The position numbers and the translations under genes are program-made. Below are positions 14,001 through 21,600 of a stretch of DNA of 64,000 nt, piece after piece. The notes beneath the pieces were generated by a model. That model did no database searches. It saw only the letters and a list, made by a program, of their open reading frames with translations, and had not been told where the DNA came from. Position 1 is the stretch's first letter; the number at the start of each line of letters is the position of its first letter. Origin of the DNA: Bedellia somnulentella (Eukaryota; Arthropoda; Insecta; Lepidoptera; Bedelliidae); contig OY755172.1 of assembly GCA_963576735.1 (NCBI GenBank), positions 5,952,001-6,016,000 of the forward strand, read 5' to 3'.

Positions 14001-17000
14001 AAGTACGCGTAAGTTAAGTATTAAAACGTTATAAGAAAAAAAATCCTAGTTAATTACGTAAGAAAGTTTAAAGTAAAAATTAGAGATGATTGTTATAATA
14101 ATAAATGCGTAAAACAATATTAATCATGAAAATCCTATCATAAAAATCCTATCATAAAACTCCTAAAATTATCCTAATATTAAAAAATAAACTTACAGAA
14201 CTAGATGATTCATTCTTCGGTGAACTGTTAACTGGATGGTGGACTGGTGTGCTGCTGCCGCTGGTTTTGATGATGATGCCTGTTTTGGTCTGCCGGAACC
14301 ACTTGGCTTCTCCGCTGTTTCTTCGAAAACTAGTGCGAATGGTACGCCTTCACTATACTTGCTGGTGGTCCAATCGCCGTTGACGCCGTCCTGGATCAAT
14401 TCGTGCGATGATGACCGTTTCTTCTTACTCACGCCGTCGTCGCCGTCGAGGGCCAAAACCGTCGCGCTGAGTCTTGAAGATTCTTGCTTACTCACGCCGT
14501 CGTCGCCGTTGGGGGCCAAAACCGTCGCGCTGAGTCTTGAAGATTTTTTTCAGGAACTTGTTCGTTTCTATGCCAAAGTCTGGAGACTTCCCTGCTTCTG
14601 GGCTTCTGACGAAGATTCTTCTGACGAAGAGCAGGTGCACAGATCCCACTTCTGACACCAAAATTATGTTATGTCCTGGTCAGGTTGCAAATCAAACAAT
14701 CGATGAAATAATATAACTTTATTTCTGTGCTAATCTAGCTTACGATTATTTTGTTTACAATGAGCAAAGTATTCGGAGAAGGCGTGATACACCAAGTGGT
14801 TGGATAGGAGGTCGGTTAGGAGGAGTTCTCGTGAGGTCGAGAGTCGATGAAGAAATGAATAAATGTTCCTGGATGTTCGGATATTTATACAGATAAGTAA
14901 ACAACTTTTGGGGACGCGGAGCGACTCAAGTGTTCTACGAAAATGGATGGGAAAAATATCAAAGGGTACAGTTGAGGATTGATAATGTATACATTATGAG
15001 ACATCTGCGTCGTCTTGATAGGCAGATGTTGATATGAATGATAAACAAGTGCCGACTAATGAAAGATTTGGGTTTGTTATGGTCGGCAACTTCCAATAAG
15101 TATTTCGTGGGAGTTTACTTAAAGAATCATAAGTATGTCAACGCAGTGCAACTTATGATAAAGGGAATCAGTTAAAAGGTCTCGAGAGTTTCAAGTGAAA
15201 TGGTTTCTAAGTAAGTTAATACATTAGGGCAAAGCAATAAATGTGAAGTGGAAGTACATTAGGGTGTGGGAATAGTTACGTGGGAATAGGAGTAATGGTT
15301 AGGGTACATAACAGCAGTTGCAGGTAAATATATGTTCCTACATAATTCTGATCATAAATTAACACACAAAACACTAGTATCATTTTCTACAGAATGAATT
15401 TAAATAATGCTGTGTAGTGCCGGCTTAGAATGTCGCTACCCCTTTCTACCCACGGGTGTCGTAAGAGGCGACTAAGGGTATTGGGGCTTTTTATTGGATT
15501 TTTGGGCGATGCGGTTGGAGACTCATCACCAAAAACCTTTATTTTACCGCCTTTTCCCCACTCAACTTCCAAAAGTGGCTGAGGAATTTATAATTCCTTA
15601 GCTCTGGCTACCCCTTCTAGGGAAATATATCCGTGAGTATTTGTATTTATGTATGATATGATAAAATGGTAGGTATGAAAGTATAAAATCGAAAATAAAA
15701 CTAAAACAATAATGAACGATTTAAAGTTGACAATAACATAGAAATATACTACCGCACAATGTTAGATATATTAAAGTGCTTCGAAGCTGAGTTACAATGT
15801 AAGTAATAATAACAAATGTTAAGGCCGCCTACGCACTGGCGACCATGGTCGCCGCGACCTGGCCGCGGCGGCCAGTGAATTCTGGACTTTTATAGCAATC
15901 GCTATATAGCCCCTACGCACTTAGCGGCCAGCGACCAGCGGCCACCGTTCTATGTAATCGGCCAGGTCGCGGCGACCATGGTCGCCAGTGCGTAGGAGGC
16001 CTAAGAAAACGGAGACAATTTACAAAAATATATTTTTACACATTCAAAGTTATGTGTGTAAGCTAGTAAATCTATCTATCTTATATACTGACTTAAAATA
16101 CTTACGTCCAGACTGTTAAAGTTAAAGAACGGTGCTTCGATTTTCTCGATGATTACTGACTTCTCATTTTCTGACTGCTTTAAATGTAATATACCTCCGA
16201 ATTGGAAGTTTTTGAGAACAAACCTACAATAAATAAGTATGAAATAATTTAAAAATCATGGAATTTTATAAATGCTTAGTTAAAGTTAAGAGTTAACACA
16301 GAAAAACTGAAATATTTCCAAACTTTGACATATCAACGAAGCTAAGTTAGAGTTACTGTTATCTTAATATTTTTTTAAGGTTCTGCAAATATATGGCTTA
16401 CAAAGACCAGGTTAAAATAAGAATGGATCTAATGTTAGAAAAGGTAAGGTACATTAGTTGATTGCAACTGACCTGGCATCTCCGTCTCCATACAACGGAA
16501 TAGCAGTGAAGAGATCTCCGAGGAATAAGTAATGAACTGTAACAAGATATGAAGATATTATTTCATAAGTGATTGGTGCCATGAATAAGAAAAGCTGACT
16601 CCAGCAGACATAGGCAAGGTACACAGTGAATCTAACCAAGGCGTAATTTGGTGTATGATGCACCTAAGTGTTTCTGCATTTCTATCTATACATACATATA
16701 ATCGAAACCATTAATCCCAAAAAGGGGTAGCCAGAGCTTCAGAGCTAGAGACTCCTCAGCCATATTTGAAAGTTGATAGGGGACAAGATACCCACCTATG
16801 ATGGATGGACCATATATATTTTTATCTATGTGCTATTCTAAGGCGAAACGTTCATTTGCGCTATATCCATCCACCCTGGCTTCACACGGGTTTTTGTAGT
16901 TTAAACGATGAATGATCTTACCAGCAGAAATAGCAATTTCTGGCACAGTGACGGCTATATCAAAAGTCAAGTCCTTGGTGTTTAGAGAGCTTTTGTTAGC

Positions 17001-18665
17001 AATAAAGCCTCCAAAACCCTTCGCCAAAGCGTTTTTGACGTCTATCTCCAAGCTGAAAACAAAAAGAAAACCTACTGAATCTCACTTGAATAGAAATTGC
17101 TATACTGGCTAGAAGACTTATGTATGATGTAGAGAGTTAGATCTGGGTTTGTTCTATTAAATTAAGCTGATAACTGAATTAGTTTCTAATCAATAGGAGA
17201 TGTTAAGTTTTCTAACCGACCTCCAGTCAGAGGGATATTTGCCAAATTTTCCTCTGATTAGCTATCAACTGGTATTTAGATCTGCATTTGTTCTATTCAT
17301 CAAAAAAAACCTAAAATTGTCCTTACTTCATCTTATAATAAAGCTATGCAGAGATATCTAGAAAGCGGACATTTTGTTAACATGATTATCCGAAAATTAA
17401 GATGATCAAATGCTTGGAGAGCCCATTGAGCCGTTCGCGTTCGTTCCAGCTACTATCACGGTAGTAGTTGTTAAATTGTAACCCGCTCTAGGCCAATGTA
17501 TTGAATTATGGCCAAGGGATCTCAATGCTGGCTTAGGGCCATCGGTGGGGAAAACATGTGCTGTGATTGAAGTAAAAGTTATAATTTCAATGCCTCTTAC
17601 TTAATAAGCCCAGCTGGAATGTTGAAATGGAAAGACTCCAGCAGCAGTGGATCAATGGGAGGAAGTCCAAGAAGGGGAGATCCATTATTGATCACCCTTC
17701 GGAGGTAGGCTATCATTTGGTTTACCAACAGGTTTAAGGCGAAATTTCGTTCATTCTCGGTTTCTGCAAAAACAAATCAAATTACGAGTATATACGATAA
17801 CTTAATTCGATTAAAAATCAGTATTCTGTCTAAGTATGTTTAATTTAACTTCTTGGAAGTGCTTTTTTAAAACAATCAGTATCTTAAGGAAGGAGAAGGA
17901 AGGAAGGTTTGAATTGGTTTGGCAGACAATTATAAATAAATCACATACATATACTCACGGCTATAGATCCCTAGAAGGGGTAGCCAGGGCGTAGGAATTC
18001 GAAATTCCTCAGCCACGTTTGGAAAGTTGAGTGGGGAAAAGATGGTAAAATAAAGTAATAAATAAATCAGCACTTTTTATTAATTTGTTTGCATTTCTAA
18101 CCTATAGATAATTTTCAGCATTAGCTAACAGTACATTATGATATAAGTTAGCGAAGATAGTCGACATAGAAGAGGCAAAATATACCATTACTGTATTCTA
18201 AATAATTAAATGTGAACGGGAAAAGAGATGAATAGTAAACATGAACTAATAATTTATTATTAGTTTACAATTTTTCACATTTTGTGAAGAAACACTTTTA
18301 ATTGACACATTTTCAAATAAGTGGATAGCTATTCGACGTAGTATTAGGTACATGCTGTTTTTAATGGTGACAAATTTAAACAGGAACAGTATTTTAACAA
18401 TATTTTTACATACTTATTAAACAACAAATCAAATACTCAACTATAATAATTTACGCCGTGTAGTGTCCATCCAAAAGTGGCTGAGGAATTTGTAATTCCT
18501 TAGCTCTGGCTACCCTTTCTAGGGATTTAAAACCGTGAGTATATGTATGAATGTATGTAATGATTTACCTGGGACTTCTACAACTAAAACTTGAGCTTTG
18601 TCCTGCGTCGGTTGCACTGCCGCCACCACAGCAGCTATCAACCCCAGCAATATTAACAGCTTCAT
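4880..18665 (-). CDS. Secreted TULIP-superfamily lipid-binding protein (JHBP/takeout or group-7-allergen-like), six exons
   Basis: The gene model joins 18665-18569, 17763-17601, 17052-16922, 16536-16473, 16223-16106 and 5074-4880. It has 768 coding bases, encoding 255 aa and a TAA stop. Every intron is GT-AG and all phases agree, which is strong support. The N-terminus is a signal peptide (MKLLILLGLIAAVVAAV), so the protein is probably secreted. Exons 2-4 carry a PPIDPLLLESFHFNIPAGLI segment and a VHYLFLGDLFTAIPLYGDGD segment, as in JHBP/takeout or group-7-allergen relatives, which bind hydrophobic ligands. I infer binding of a small lipid; the ligand is unknown. Intron 5 is about 11 kb and contains a complete errantivirus in the same orientation. 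A possible poly(A) signal, AATAAA, overlaps the stop. Confidence 0.8.
5515..5518. repeat. Target-site duplication GCAG (left)
   Basis: GCAG directly abuts the left LTR and recurs at 15314-15317 after the right LTR. Four bases is the usual length for Ty3/Gypsy integrases. Confidence 0.85.
5519..6165 (-). repeat. Errantivirus 3' LTR
   Basis: 647 bp, matching 14667-15313 throughout by eye. Its outer and inner ends form a 7-bp inverted repeat (TGTTATG/CATAACA). Confidence 0.95.
6166..6174 (-). other. Polypurine tract
   Basis: On the minus strand ACGGGGAGGTG directly precedes the 3' LTR. This is the expected position and composition of the plus-strand primer. Confidence 0.75.
6376..6566 (-). repeat. 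Tandem GTAGCATTA-like motif block between env and 3' LTR
   Basis: About ten or eleven degenerate copies of GTAGCATTA (minus strand) are spaced roughly 15-22 bp apart. They lie in the non-coding stretch after env. The arrangement resembles clustered protein-binding sites, but no factor can be named from the sequence. The rest of 6175-6714 is plain AT-rich 3' UTR. Confidence 0.75.
6715..8586 (-). CDS. env: Errantivirus env (baculovirus F-like fusion glycoprotein)
   Basis: The 623-residue frame is open throughout. It resembles the F-type Env of errantiviruses and group II baculoviruses. A furin-like RTKR site falls at about residues 95-98, and a glycine-rich fusion-peptide-like start (GWFDGIG) follows. 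Cysteine-bearing ectodomain sequence comes next. A transmembrane helix lies at about 522-544 with a cytoplasmic tail of about 79 residues. The first ATG overlaps the pol stop (ATGA), and no signal peptide follows it. Env of this group is usually made from a spliced RNA, and an acceptor is visible just upstream, so the true N-terminus probably lies before this ATG. Confidence 0.9.
   Translation of the reverse strand: MKITPIDKGAGLYFDRIGTLKTLVDYWKLVTFKDFSAIPKSIIFLQENYHTTIDKCHKLEQIPIKCKSRLDPLKKQIEKIESLYSSLAHLTSAKRTKRGWFDGIGSVLKTIFGTMDANDALYYDSAINKAITDDKEIYSLLKNQVQVTQSAIQNFNSTIKKLNQNEQVIIKNFQKLDNFMNGTNTDLSMIEAKSTLNTQFSILNSVSEEVFDDLTLLLNSILFAKQNVLHPYIITPSQVFNELSNNRHYLKQNKELPLQITMEDIHLLIDISTLNVFYINFKLVFILNIPLVSLNEFELFHVLPLPTPHINDNEVFALVQPNRKFLGMTTNRQSYVQFDDLNDCKNLSPEHFICSNLNEYSTISNPSCETQLLTKVVRTLPSDCHTKLLYGNFEIWQKLLNNKWIYIYSKPTKLTVDCSSQKEIKEYELVNTGIIQLDPNCKAYANLIQLIATDNLATNWSAPAISFDLTEDDCCNKNQVNKTKDSLIPLQLNNVQLDDLNLASIKLKNLEKQIDSDSNNMFIPKQHISWLVYALCFIILLFIMFKFCKLYRLFRLLNCFNDGNDPNNKNCCIQIYNQCNTKKTIEPTVHMRVMENLEDIEVRQPLRAKSPDMKTKYSYNLDN
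8583..12656 (-). CDS. pol: Errantivirus pol (protease, reverse transcriptase, RNase H, integrase)
   Basis: The open frame begins after a stop at 12657-12659 and lies -1 to gag, so expression by frameshift is expected. After the slip site it runs 1351 codons. Protease: LIDTGAG at about 12460-12483. RT: FVYLDDIVIYA at about 10985-11014. RNase H: TDASNYAIG and TTEKELLAIKWA. Integrase: an HHCC zinc-binding domain, then a D-D-E core at ALDIVGPLP, TDQGQEF and NGALERSH. All catalytic residues I could check are present. An unusual asparagine-rich insert with 30-residue tandem repeats lies between protease and RT. No stop or frameshift was seen within pol. Confidence 0.95.
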   Translation of the reverse strand, partial: SSTTFKRAPAHGECRPNERGILTGTEQLKDIIYTFKTCNLITVQLPIDETHESKPLNFLIDTGAGISIIKAESLHPKTPVYTKIKVNIQGITESKEPCQTMGNVEINLNINDHKFNHIFHLVNHKRVPTLKYDGILGDDFLSKFNAKIDYENKMLVVGNIRLPFCKDILKKNYNYIVKPRTETILKALVTNPEIREGLVENQLITDGVFLSSCITKVDSNDEAYVSILNCTDKNIEIKNLNIKLYSIGDDNSSNIKSNVRDESSSTSCMNENLFYYLGDDFTSNIENNVRDETSSTNFMNENIFNYSGDVISSTNIKRNNYNRDANSSMNKNTVFTRSQRLKNELRITHLNHEEKQSLYKICDEYNQIFHLEGDTLTYTNSICHEINTEPQQNPILSKTYRYPEVHKAEVNTQISKMLQEGIIRPSTSPWSSPLWVVPKKKDASGKIKWRVVIDYRKLNNVTIGDAYPLPNINDILDQLGHSKYFTTLDLASGFHQIKMSERDIPKTAFSTPTGLYEYTRMPFGLKNAPATFQRLMNNVLSGLQGLYCFVYLDDIVIYAHSILDHETKLRSVFQKLKEHNLKLQPDKCEFMRHEVAYLGHVISDQGVSPDPEKTKAITKFPVPKNQKDIKSFLGLVGYYRKFIENFSKLTKPLTKLLKKDAPFNWTNEQQEAFDKMRNILVSPVILKYPDFSKEFILTTDASNYAIGAILSQGEIGKDLPIAYASRTLNSAEGNYNTTEKELLAIKWAIQHFRPYLYGRHFKIVTDHRPLTWLFNVKDPGSKLVRWRLQLEEFDYEIIHKPGKVNSNADCLSRIVINTLNVENNLETYTDFQNFFINSNEFTIKDFQEINESLLHEKHNNIAYFTNISLEEDDKNLIELFSETDIPEQREIYGIYKSNRDKQNIYYCIYKYNNYDTLSTKDLFYTLRNLRNNLIKDNIKLIYLPDFKDPFTSLHPDKIKQIIFYVFRNSDISIRMCHHKIITPSKNQIPIILKENHDSTSSGHNGIVKMYARIRQNYNWTNMKQDIINYVNNCKQCQVNKTVRKKIKAPMIITTTSTHAFERIALDIVGPLPETRNGNKYILTLQDDLTKFSQAFSIPSHDAESVSGKFILFMTYFGIPKTILTDQGQEFMSNLLKEVAKIFKIKKLTSTAYHPQTNGALERSHSTLKDYLKQYVSEDHNNWDEYVPLAMFAYNTSIHSSSKYTPHELVFGQKPNLPSSIETFDKEPNYDDYLENLKYKMSKTLSIARNNLILSKEKSKIRYDEKHNVHKYKIDDEVYLSFRSVNKLSPSWKGPYKITAVKPNANVIIKTERGKLLRVHVNRIKLAKNINNNDIVKPSRIKEKEIPISGYSLRPRRR
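8611..8620 (-). promoter_or_regulatory. Candidate env splice acceptor
   Basis: On the minus strand TTCCTATTTCAG precedes an open stretch that runs in frame into env. The AG is at 8613-8612 and the exon would start at 8611. Position and pyrimidine content fit a subgenomic env acceptor. The donor was not identified. Confidence 0.55.
11650..11945 (-). repeat. 90-bp in-frame tandem repeat inside pol
   Basis: The TCTCCT-containing block recurs at 11731, 11821 and 11911, exactly 90 bp apart. It encodes three diverged 30-residue repeats (for example RDESSSTSCMNENLFYY against RDETSSTNFMNENIFNY) between the protease and RT domains. The repeats keep the frame open. Confidence 0.85.
12572..13711 (-). 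CDS. gag: Errantivirus gag
   Basis: 379 codons from ATG at 13711. The capsid-like N-terminal two thirds contain a retrotransposon-gag-type segment (about residues 30-190, with SWIEKCDRAF and RFGNRKHQTHLLIELQNCKQ). A CCHC zinc knuckle follows at CKNCNRTGHTTANC, then an asparagine- and arginine-rich basic tail. A second cysteine cluster (CRCCNKTY) is incomplete as a knuckle. The gag stop at 12572 lies beyond the frameshift site, so an unshifted product is also expected. Confidence 0.92.
   Translation of the reverse strand: MQNPSSSTASHDVAGNSNPICFMSIDTLLRFIEPYDGDRDNLSSWIEKCDRAFRLASDSQERILFAYVQNKLVDKAQSTCSNTVFDNWQDLKEFLKARFGNRKHQTHLLIELQNCKQYPNETVAQYITRLESCLKRLLSTIKQSTINPLLLPGQIENTNQLALHTFLLGINPKLSQVLRAREPKDLNDAFNMALEEEKFSLLESSRHDRHDNNRHKMFCKNCNRTGHTTANCRSGPRHTNNNFNRNNHHKPLFHINEQNYCRCCNKTYNYRETPNYPVRFLHNDRTNYNNQNQVMRNYNRNPAPVRRPSVEQNRNIQPNPNNRNQNNNNFTRSPYLTRSFTRRPTVELTPIEAQQHLNEHQLMESADPMSVEYLQAQNN
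12638..12644 (-). promoter_or_regulatory. -1 ribosomal frameshift slip site TTTAAAC
   Basis: In the gag frame the minus-strand sequence reads CAT TTA AAC, giving the heptamer T TTA AAC of the X XXY YYZ type. It sits four codons inside the region where gag and pol frames are both open (12656 to 12572). A -1 slip here enters pol. UUUAAAC is an established slippery heptamer in several RNA viruses. I did not find a clear downstream stem or pseudoknot by eye. Confidence 0.75.
13712..14642 (-). other. Errantivirus leader with 63-bp tandem duplication
   Basis: The stretch between the primer site and gag. A 63-bp unit encoding GDDGVSK-like codons is duplicated at about 14423-14548. A 108-codon open frame (14193-14519) spans it but starts at TTG behind a TGA, with no ATG, so I do not call it a gene. 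The part nearest gag is AT-rich. Confidence 0.6.
14643..14660 (-). other. Primer-binding site for tRNA-Leu
   Basis: Six bases inside the 5' LTR the minus strand reads TGGTGTCAGAAGTGGGAT. This is complementary to the 3' end of an insect tRNA-Leu (ATCCCACTTCTGACACCA). Confidence 0.85.
14667..15313 (-). repeat. Errantivirus 5' LTR
   Basis: 647 bp, the same as the other LTR. It should carry the promoter for the element, but I could not place a TATA box or start site with confidence. Confidence 0.95.
15410..15655 (+). repeat. SINE-like family A copy
   Basis: Near-complete sense copy starting about 92 bp beyond the errantivirus target duplication. It lies in intron 5 of the TULIP-like gene, antisense to the gene. 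Confidence 0.85.
15823..16001. mobile_element. PIF/Harbinger-like MITE
   Basis: A 179-bp element with long GC-rich terminal inverted repeats. The ends are GGCCGCCTACGCACTGGCG and its complement, with one mismatch. It is flanked by TAA on both sides (15820-15822 and 16002-16004). A 3-bp TWA duplication is the PIF/Harbinger signature. It stands out as GC-rich in an AT-rich intron. Confidence 0.8.
16106..16223 (-). CDS. TULIP-like gene exon 5
   Basis: Acceptor TTATTGTAG, donor GTAAGT. It encodes FVLKNFQFGGILHLKQ and then IEKIEAPFFNFNSLD. It ends at a codon boundary, matching exon 6 about 11 kb away across the retrovirus-like insertion. Confidence 0.75.
16473..16536 (-). CDS. TULIP-like gene exon 4
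   Basis: A 64-base exon with acceptor TTGTTACAG and donor GTCAGT. It encodes a GDLFTAIPLYGDGDAR segment. It is supported by phase agreement with both neighbours. Confidence 0.75.
16686..16800 (-). repeat. Partial SINE-like family A copy
   Basis: Tail half only, in the intron between exons 4 and 3 of the TULIP-like gene. It has the CATA run and a GGGGTAGCCAGAGCT block. Confidence 0.7.
16922..17052 (-). CDS. TULIP-like gene exon 3
   Basis: Acceptor TTTTCAG, donor GTAAGAT. It encodes alternating strands ending TFDIAVTVPEIAISAG. Phase runs 2 to 1. Confidence 0.8.
17601..17763 (-). CDS. TULIP-like gene exon 2
   Basis: Acceptor TTTTTGCAG, donor GTAAGAG. It encodes the NLLVNQMIAYLRRVINNG helix and a GLPPIDPLLLESFHF motif, typical of the start of the JHBP-like fold. 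Phase runs 1 to 2. Confidence 0.8.
17945..18055 (-). repeat. Partial SINE-like family A copy
   Basis: Tail half in intron 1 of the TULIP-like gene, running from the CATA run to GGGGAAAAGATGGTAAAATAA. Confidence 0.75.
18456..18560 (+). repeat. Internally deleted SINE-like family A copy
   Basis: The head GCCGTGTAGTGTC is fused directly to the tail CCAAAAGTGGCTGAGGAATT. It ends in TATG repeats a few bases from the exon 1 donor. Confidence 0.7.
18569..18665 (-). CDS. TULIP-like gene exon 1 (signal peptide)
   Basis: The ATG is at 18665-18663. The exon encodes a hydrophobic leader and ends CCAG before a GTAAAT donor, in phase 1. A CAG just upstream of the ATG could be the acceptor of a 5' UTR intron. 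Confidence 0.8.
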
Positions 18666-19989
18666 TCTGTATTGTATATTAATAAGAAGAAAGTTAATCT
18701 TTAGAAAGATATGTAGAATTGTTCTAGCTTAATACAACGAATGTAGTACAAACACGGACAATACAAAATGACTGTAACCTACATTTATTAGGTATCTTCG
18801 TATAAAATAATATGATGGTGCATGATTTAGAGTAGAAAATGAAGACAAACAGCCAGTTTTTTGACTCAAAACTACAATGACATGATATTGATTGATTAAA
18901 GTAATTTGTATCGGCGTATTACTCTCTCACACACTCATAAACTCACACATATACAATCAATATATCAATAGTGAAAATACTACAACAGACATTTGTTTTC
19001 AAATTGTCGGCATATTCAAGAATCGTTCTATCTGAAAAAGGCTCGTTAAGGTGGTTGACGGGGGATGAGTTCGTATAGAAATCAGTCACCATGTTCACCA
19101 CAATAATCCGTATTATAATAATAATAAATCTGGTGGATTACTTATTCCGATGCTCTGACTGATTGAGGCTACAATCCTGAAGAGGCTAAGGAATTTCTAA
19201 TTCTAAAGTTACCTCTGTTGGGATTCAAATCCGTGATTAGGTATATGTATTTAACTATGTATAATCCTATAAAATGTACCATAAAATTGAGAATTAACAA
19301 GTTCTTAGCTTTTAAGGAGCTAAGAGGAAAAATATCTCCAAATATATTTCAACTCATTATTTTAATAGTAGATCCCCTAGGCATAGCAAATTTATGGATG
19401 TTATGTTAAAAACACAATCATTAGGAATCAAAAAATGCCGTAAAACACCATAATAAAAAAACATGTCTTAGGGCCACAATAATAGATCGATGTTATAAGA
19501 GCTCCACTCCTTTTTTGCCCTTAGGGAATTACATGTACAACATAAAGTACGAGTATATAGATTGTTACTAATAAATAAAAGATAAAAGAATATATAATAA
19601 ATAATCCCCTCATGAGGTTTTCATGAACAAAAAGATTTATATATCATCATTGTTGGCAAGCAAAGGGTTATTTAACATTTACATTATTAATACATTAAAG
19701 TGATATTTGTGTTTTTAAACTGTTGGTTGGCTTTAAATAAACACATGAAATATACTCACTTCAGTAAATACAAAAAATTAGTAACCAGTAAGAGTTTTAA
19801 AATAAGAAACGCCACTACCGCTTTGGGAAGTTAATTAAAGATTTTCTTTTTAAATCATAGGGAGTCTGATATGGGACGAACAAAAGAGCATGAACTTTGA
19901 TTAATATTACCAACTAAGGAAGGTTTGAAGGATCATACCAGAATCTATATAAGAATATAAATGAGTTAAGTACTTAAATAATATAATTG
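18666..19989. other. Upstream region of the TULIP-like gene; no gene seen
   Basis: It should hold the promoter or a 5' UTR intron, but no core promoter element can be placed with confidence. It includes a SINE tail fragment at about 19140-19260 and a TCATGAGGTTTTCATGAAC repeat end at about 19608-19640. Confidence 0.4.
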
Positions 19990-20238
19990 TCGTGTAGTGT
20001 CGGCTTAGAATATCACTACCCCGTTTATACCGATGGGTGTACGTAAGAGGCGACTAACGGTATTGGGGCTTTTAAGGGATTTTTGGGCGATGCGGTTGGA
20101 GACCCATCACCAACAACCTTTACTTTTACCATCTTTTCCCCACACATATTTCCAAAAGTGGCTGAAGATTATTTCTAATTCCTTAGCTCTAGCTACCCCT
20201 TCTAGGGATTTACAGCCGTGAGTATATGTATGTATGTA
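19990..20238 (+). repeat. SINE-like family A copy
   Basis: Near-complete sense copy with head, GGCGATGCGGTTGGAGAC block and TATG tail. Confidence 0.85.
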
Positions 20239-20589
20239 TAATATTATAATTGTGACATAAATAACAAAATAGTGATATGACAAAGAAAGCACTGTCTCAC
20301 CTGAACGCAACAACACGTATAAACCTAATGACATGGCTTTTGTTATTTCCAAAATAAATCAGTTTACAATCAAAATCGTTCAGCTGTGATTTGAAGATAA
20401 TTTATGACATTGATTGTTATTGATTTGTCTTTGTTGATAACAATAGTTAAAGATCATGGTCGCAAATGGTTTATCAAAGGAAATTATGATGTAGATAACA
20501 TTATTATTGTTCGACATCTGCGGGGAGTTTGATTAGATAGGTATTTTTACCGGATTAGACATAAGTGTTTATGACTAATAAATAAAGAA

Positions 20590-20707
20590 TAAATAAAGGA
20601 AAGAAACATTTCGACACAGGCGGGAATCGAACCCGCGACCTCGGGTATACGCCCCGCGACGCTCTGCCAATTGAGCCACCCACATGAGGTTTTCATGAAC
20701 AAAATAT
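20590..20707 (-). repeat. tRNA-like SINE (family C)
   Basis: On the minus strand it has an A box (TGGCTCAATTGGCAGAGC) and a B box (GGTTCGATTCCCGC). The would-be acceptor halves do not pair (ATGTGGG against CTGTGTC), so this is a tRNA-derived repeat, not a tRNA gene. A related copy is at 36786-36912. Confidence 0.7.
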
Positions 20708-20808
20708 TTAAAATAAGTGTTTATGATTTGTATTACTAAATAGTATAATGCGACCGTTATGTATGAAAGACACACTTTTATATATATTTAAATTACATAT
20801 GTAACTGT

Positions 20809-21250
20809 GTAGTAACGGCTTGAAATAGCGCTACTTCTAAACCAGAAGATCTGACTCTCCCTTTTTGGGTTTTAATATTCGGATAAGTTATAGCAATACT
20901 CCTTATTGGGGCTTTTTAAGTGATTTTTTGGCGATGCGGACTCATCGCCAAATACCTTTATTTTACAACTAGCTTTTTGCCCGCGACTACGTCCGTGAGG
21001 ACTACATTTTTTGCATGTTGCCTGTTTACATCCAAAATACCAAAACACTATCTGTTTTTTATATTTATATTCCCGCGGTCGTTGAAAAGGATATAAAGGA
21101 CATTGAGGCTTTTAAGTGATTGTTGGGCGATGCAGTTGGAGACCCATTTGACTTCATTTTCCCTATTCAACTTCCAAAAGTGGATAAAGAATTACTATCT
21201 CTGAAGCTATGGCTACCCTTTTTTTTATTTATAGGCGTTAGTATTTATGA
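20809..21250 (+). repeat. Two degraded SINE-like family A copies
   Basis: Two partial sense copies (about 20809-20965 and 21090-21250) flank a short stretch from another dispersed repeat. Confidence 0.6.
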
Positions 21251-21350
21251 ATGATTGATAGATGAATTTCATATATTCCTTTTTGTAGTGGTTATATCAG
21301 TCAATCGCATCAAGATTATGATTTCTAGATTCAGAAATGTCAATAATCGC

Positions 21351-21528
21351 TGTACAGGGTCTTGTGTCCTGTACAAGATACTTGATATTACATCTTGTTA
21401 ATAAAACGACAAGTGTATGGTATGATTTCTTGTATTGAACTAAACTTAAATGACTAACAAAGCGGTTTATATACATTAACAAATTGCTGAATCTTAGTTT
21501 CTACATAATAATGATGTGTGCTTGTACA
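21351..21528 (-). repeat. BEL/Pao element 3' LTR
   Basis: 178 bp with TGTACA at both ends. It differs from the other LTR at one visible base (GTGTGCTTG against GTGTACTTG). Confidence 0.85.
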
Positions 21529-21600
21529 TATTCCCGAGGGACAAATAAGAAAAAAAACTGACAATATATGATTTTTAACTAATTCTACTTGAAAAAAAAA

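Larger units (their letters stand above)
5519..15313 (-). mobile_element. Complete errantivirus (Ty3/Gypsy LTR element with env)
   Basis: A 9795-bp element with two 647-bp LTRs that I could not tell apart by eye. The LTR ends are TGTTATG and CATAACA, and the insertion is flanked by a GCAG target duplication (5515-5518 and 15314-15317). Order in sense: 5' LTR, tRNA-Leu primer site, leader, gag, pol (protease, RT, RNase H, integrase), env, purine tract, 3' LTR. All three frames are open throughout. It lies in intron 5 of the TULIP-like gene in the gene's own orientation, so its poly(A) signals could shorten host transcripts. The LTR identity points to recent insertion. Confidence 0.95.

Noticed and set aside
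14193..14655. Open frames on both strands in the errantivirus leader
   Set aside because: The sense frame has no ATG and follows a TGA. Both frames are produced by the GC-richer 63-bp duplication. No known leader protein fits.
20618..20690. A tRNA gene with clear A and B boxes
   Set aside because: The acceptor-stem halves do not pair and the sequence continues into a dispersed repeat also found at 36.8 kb, so it is a tRNA-derived SINE.
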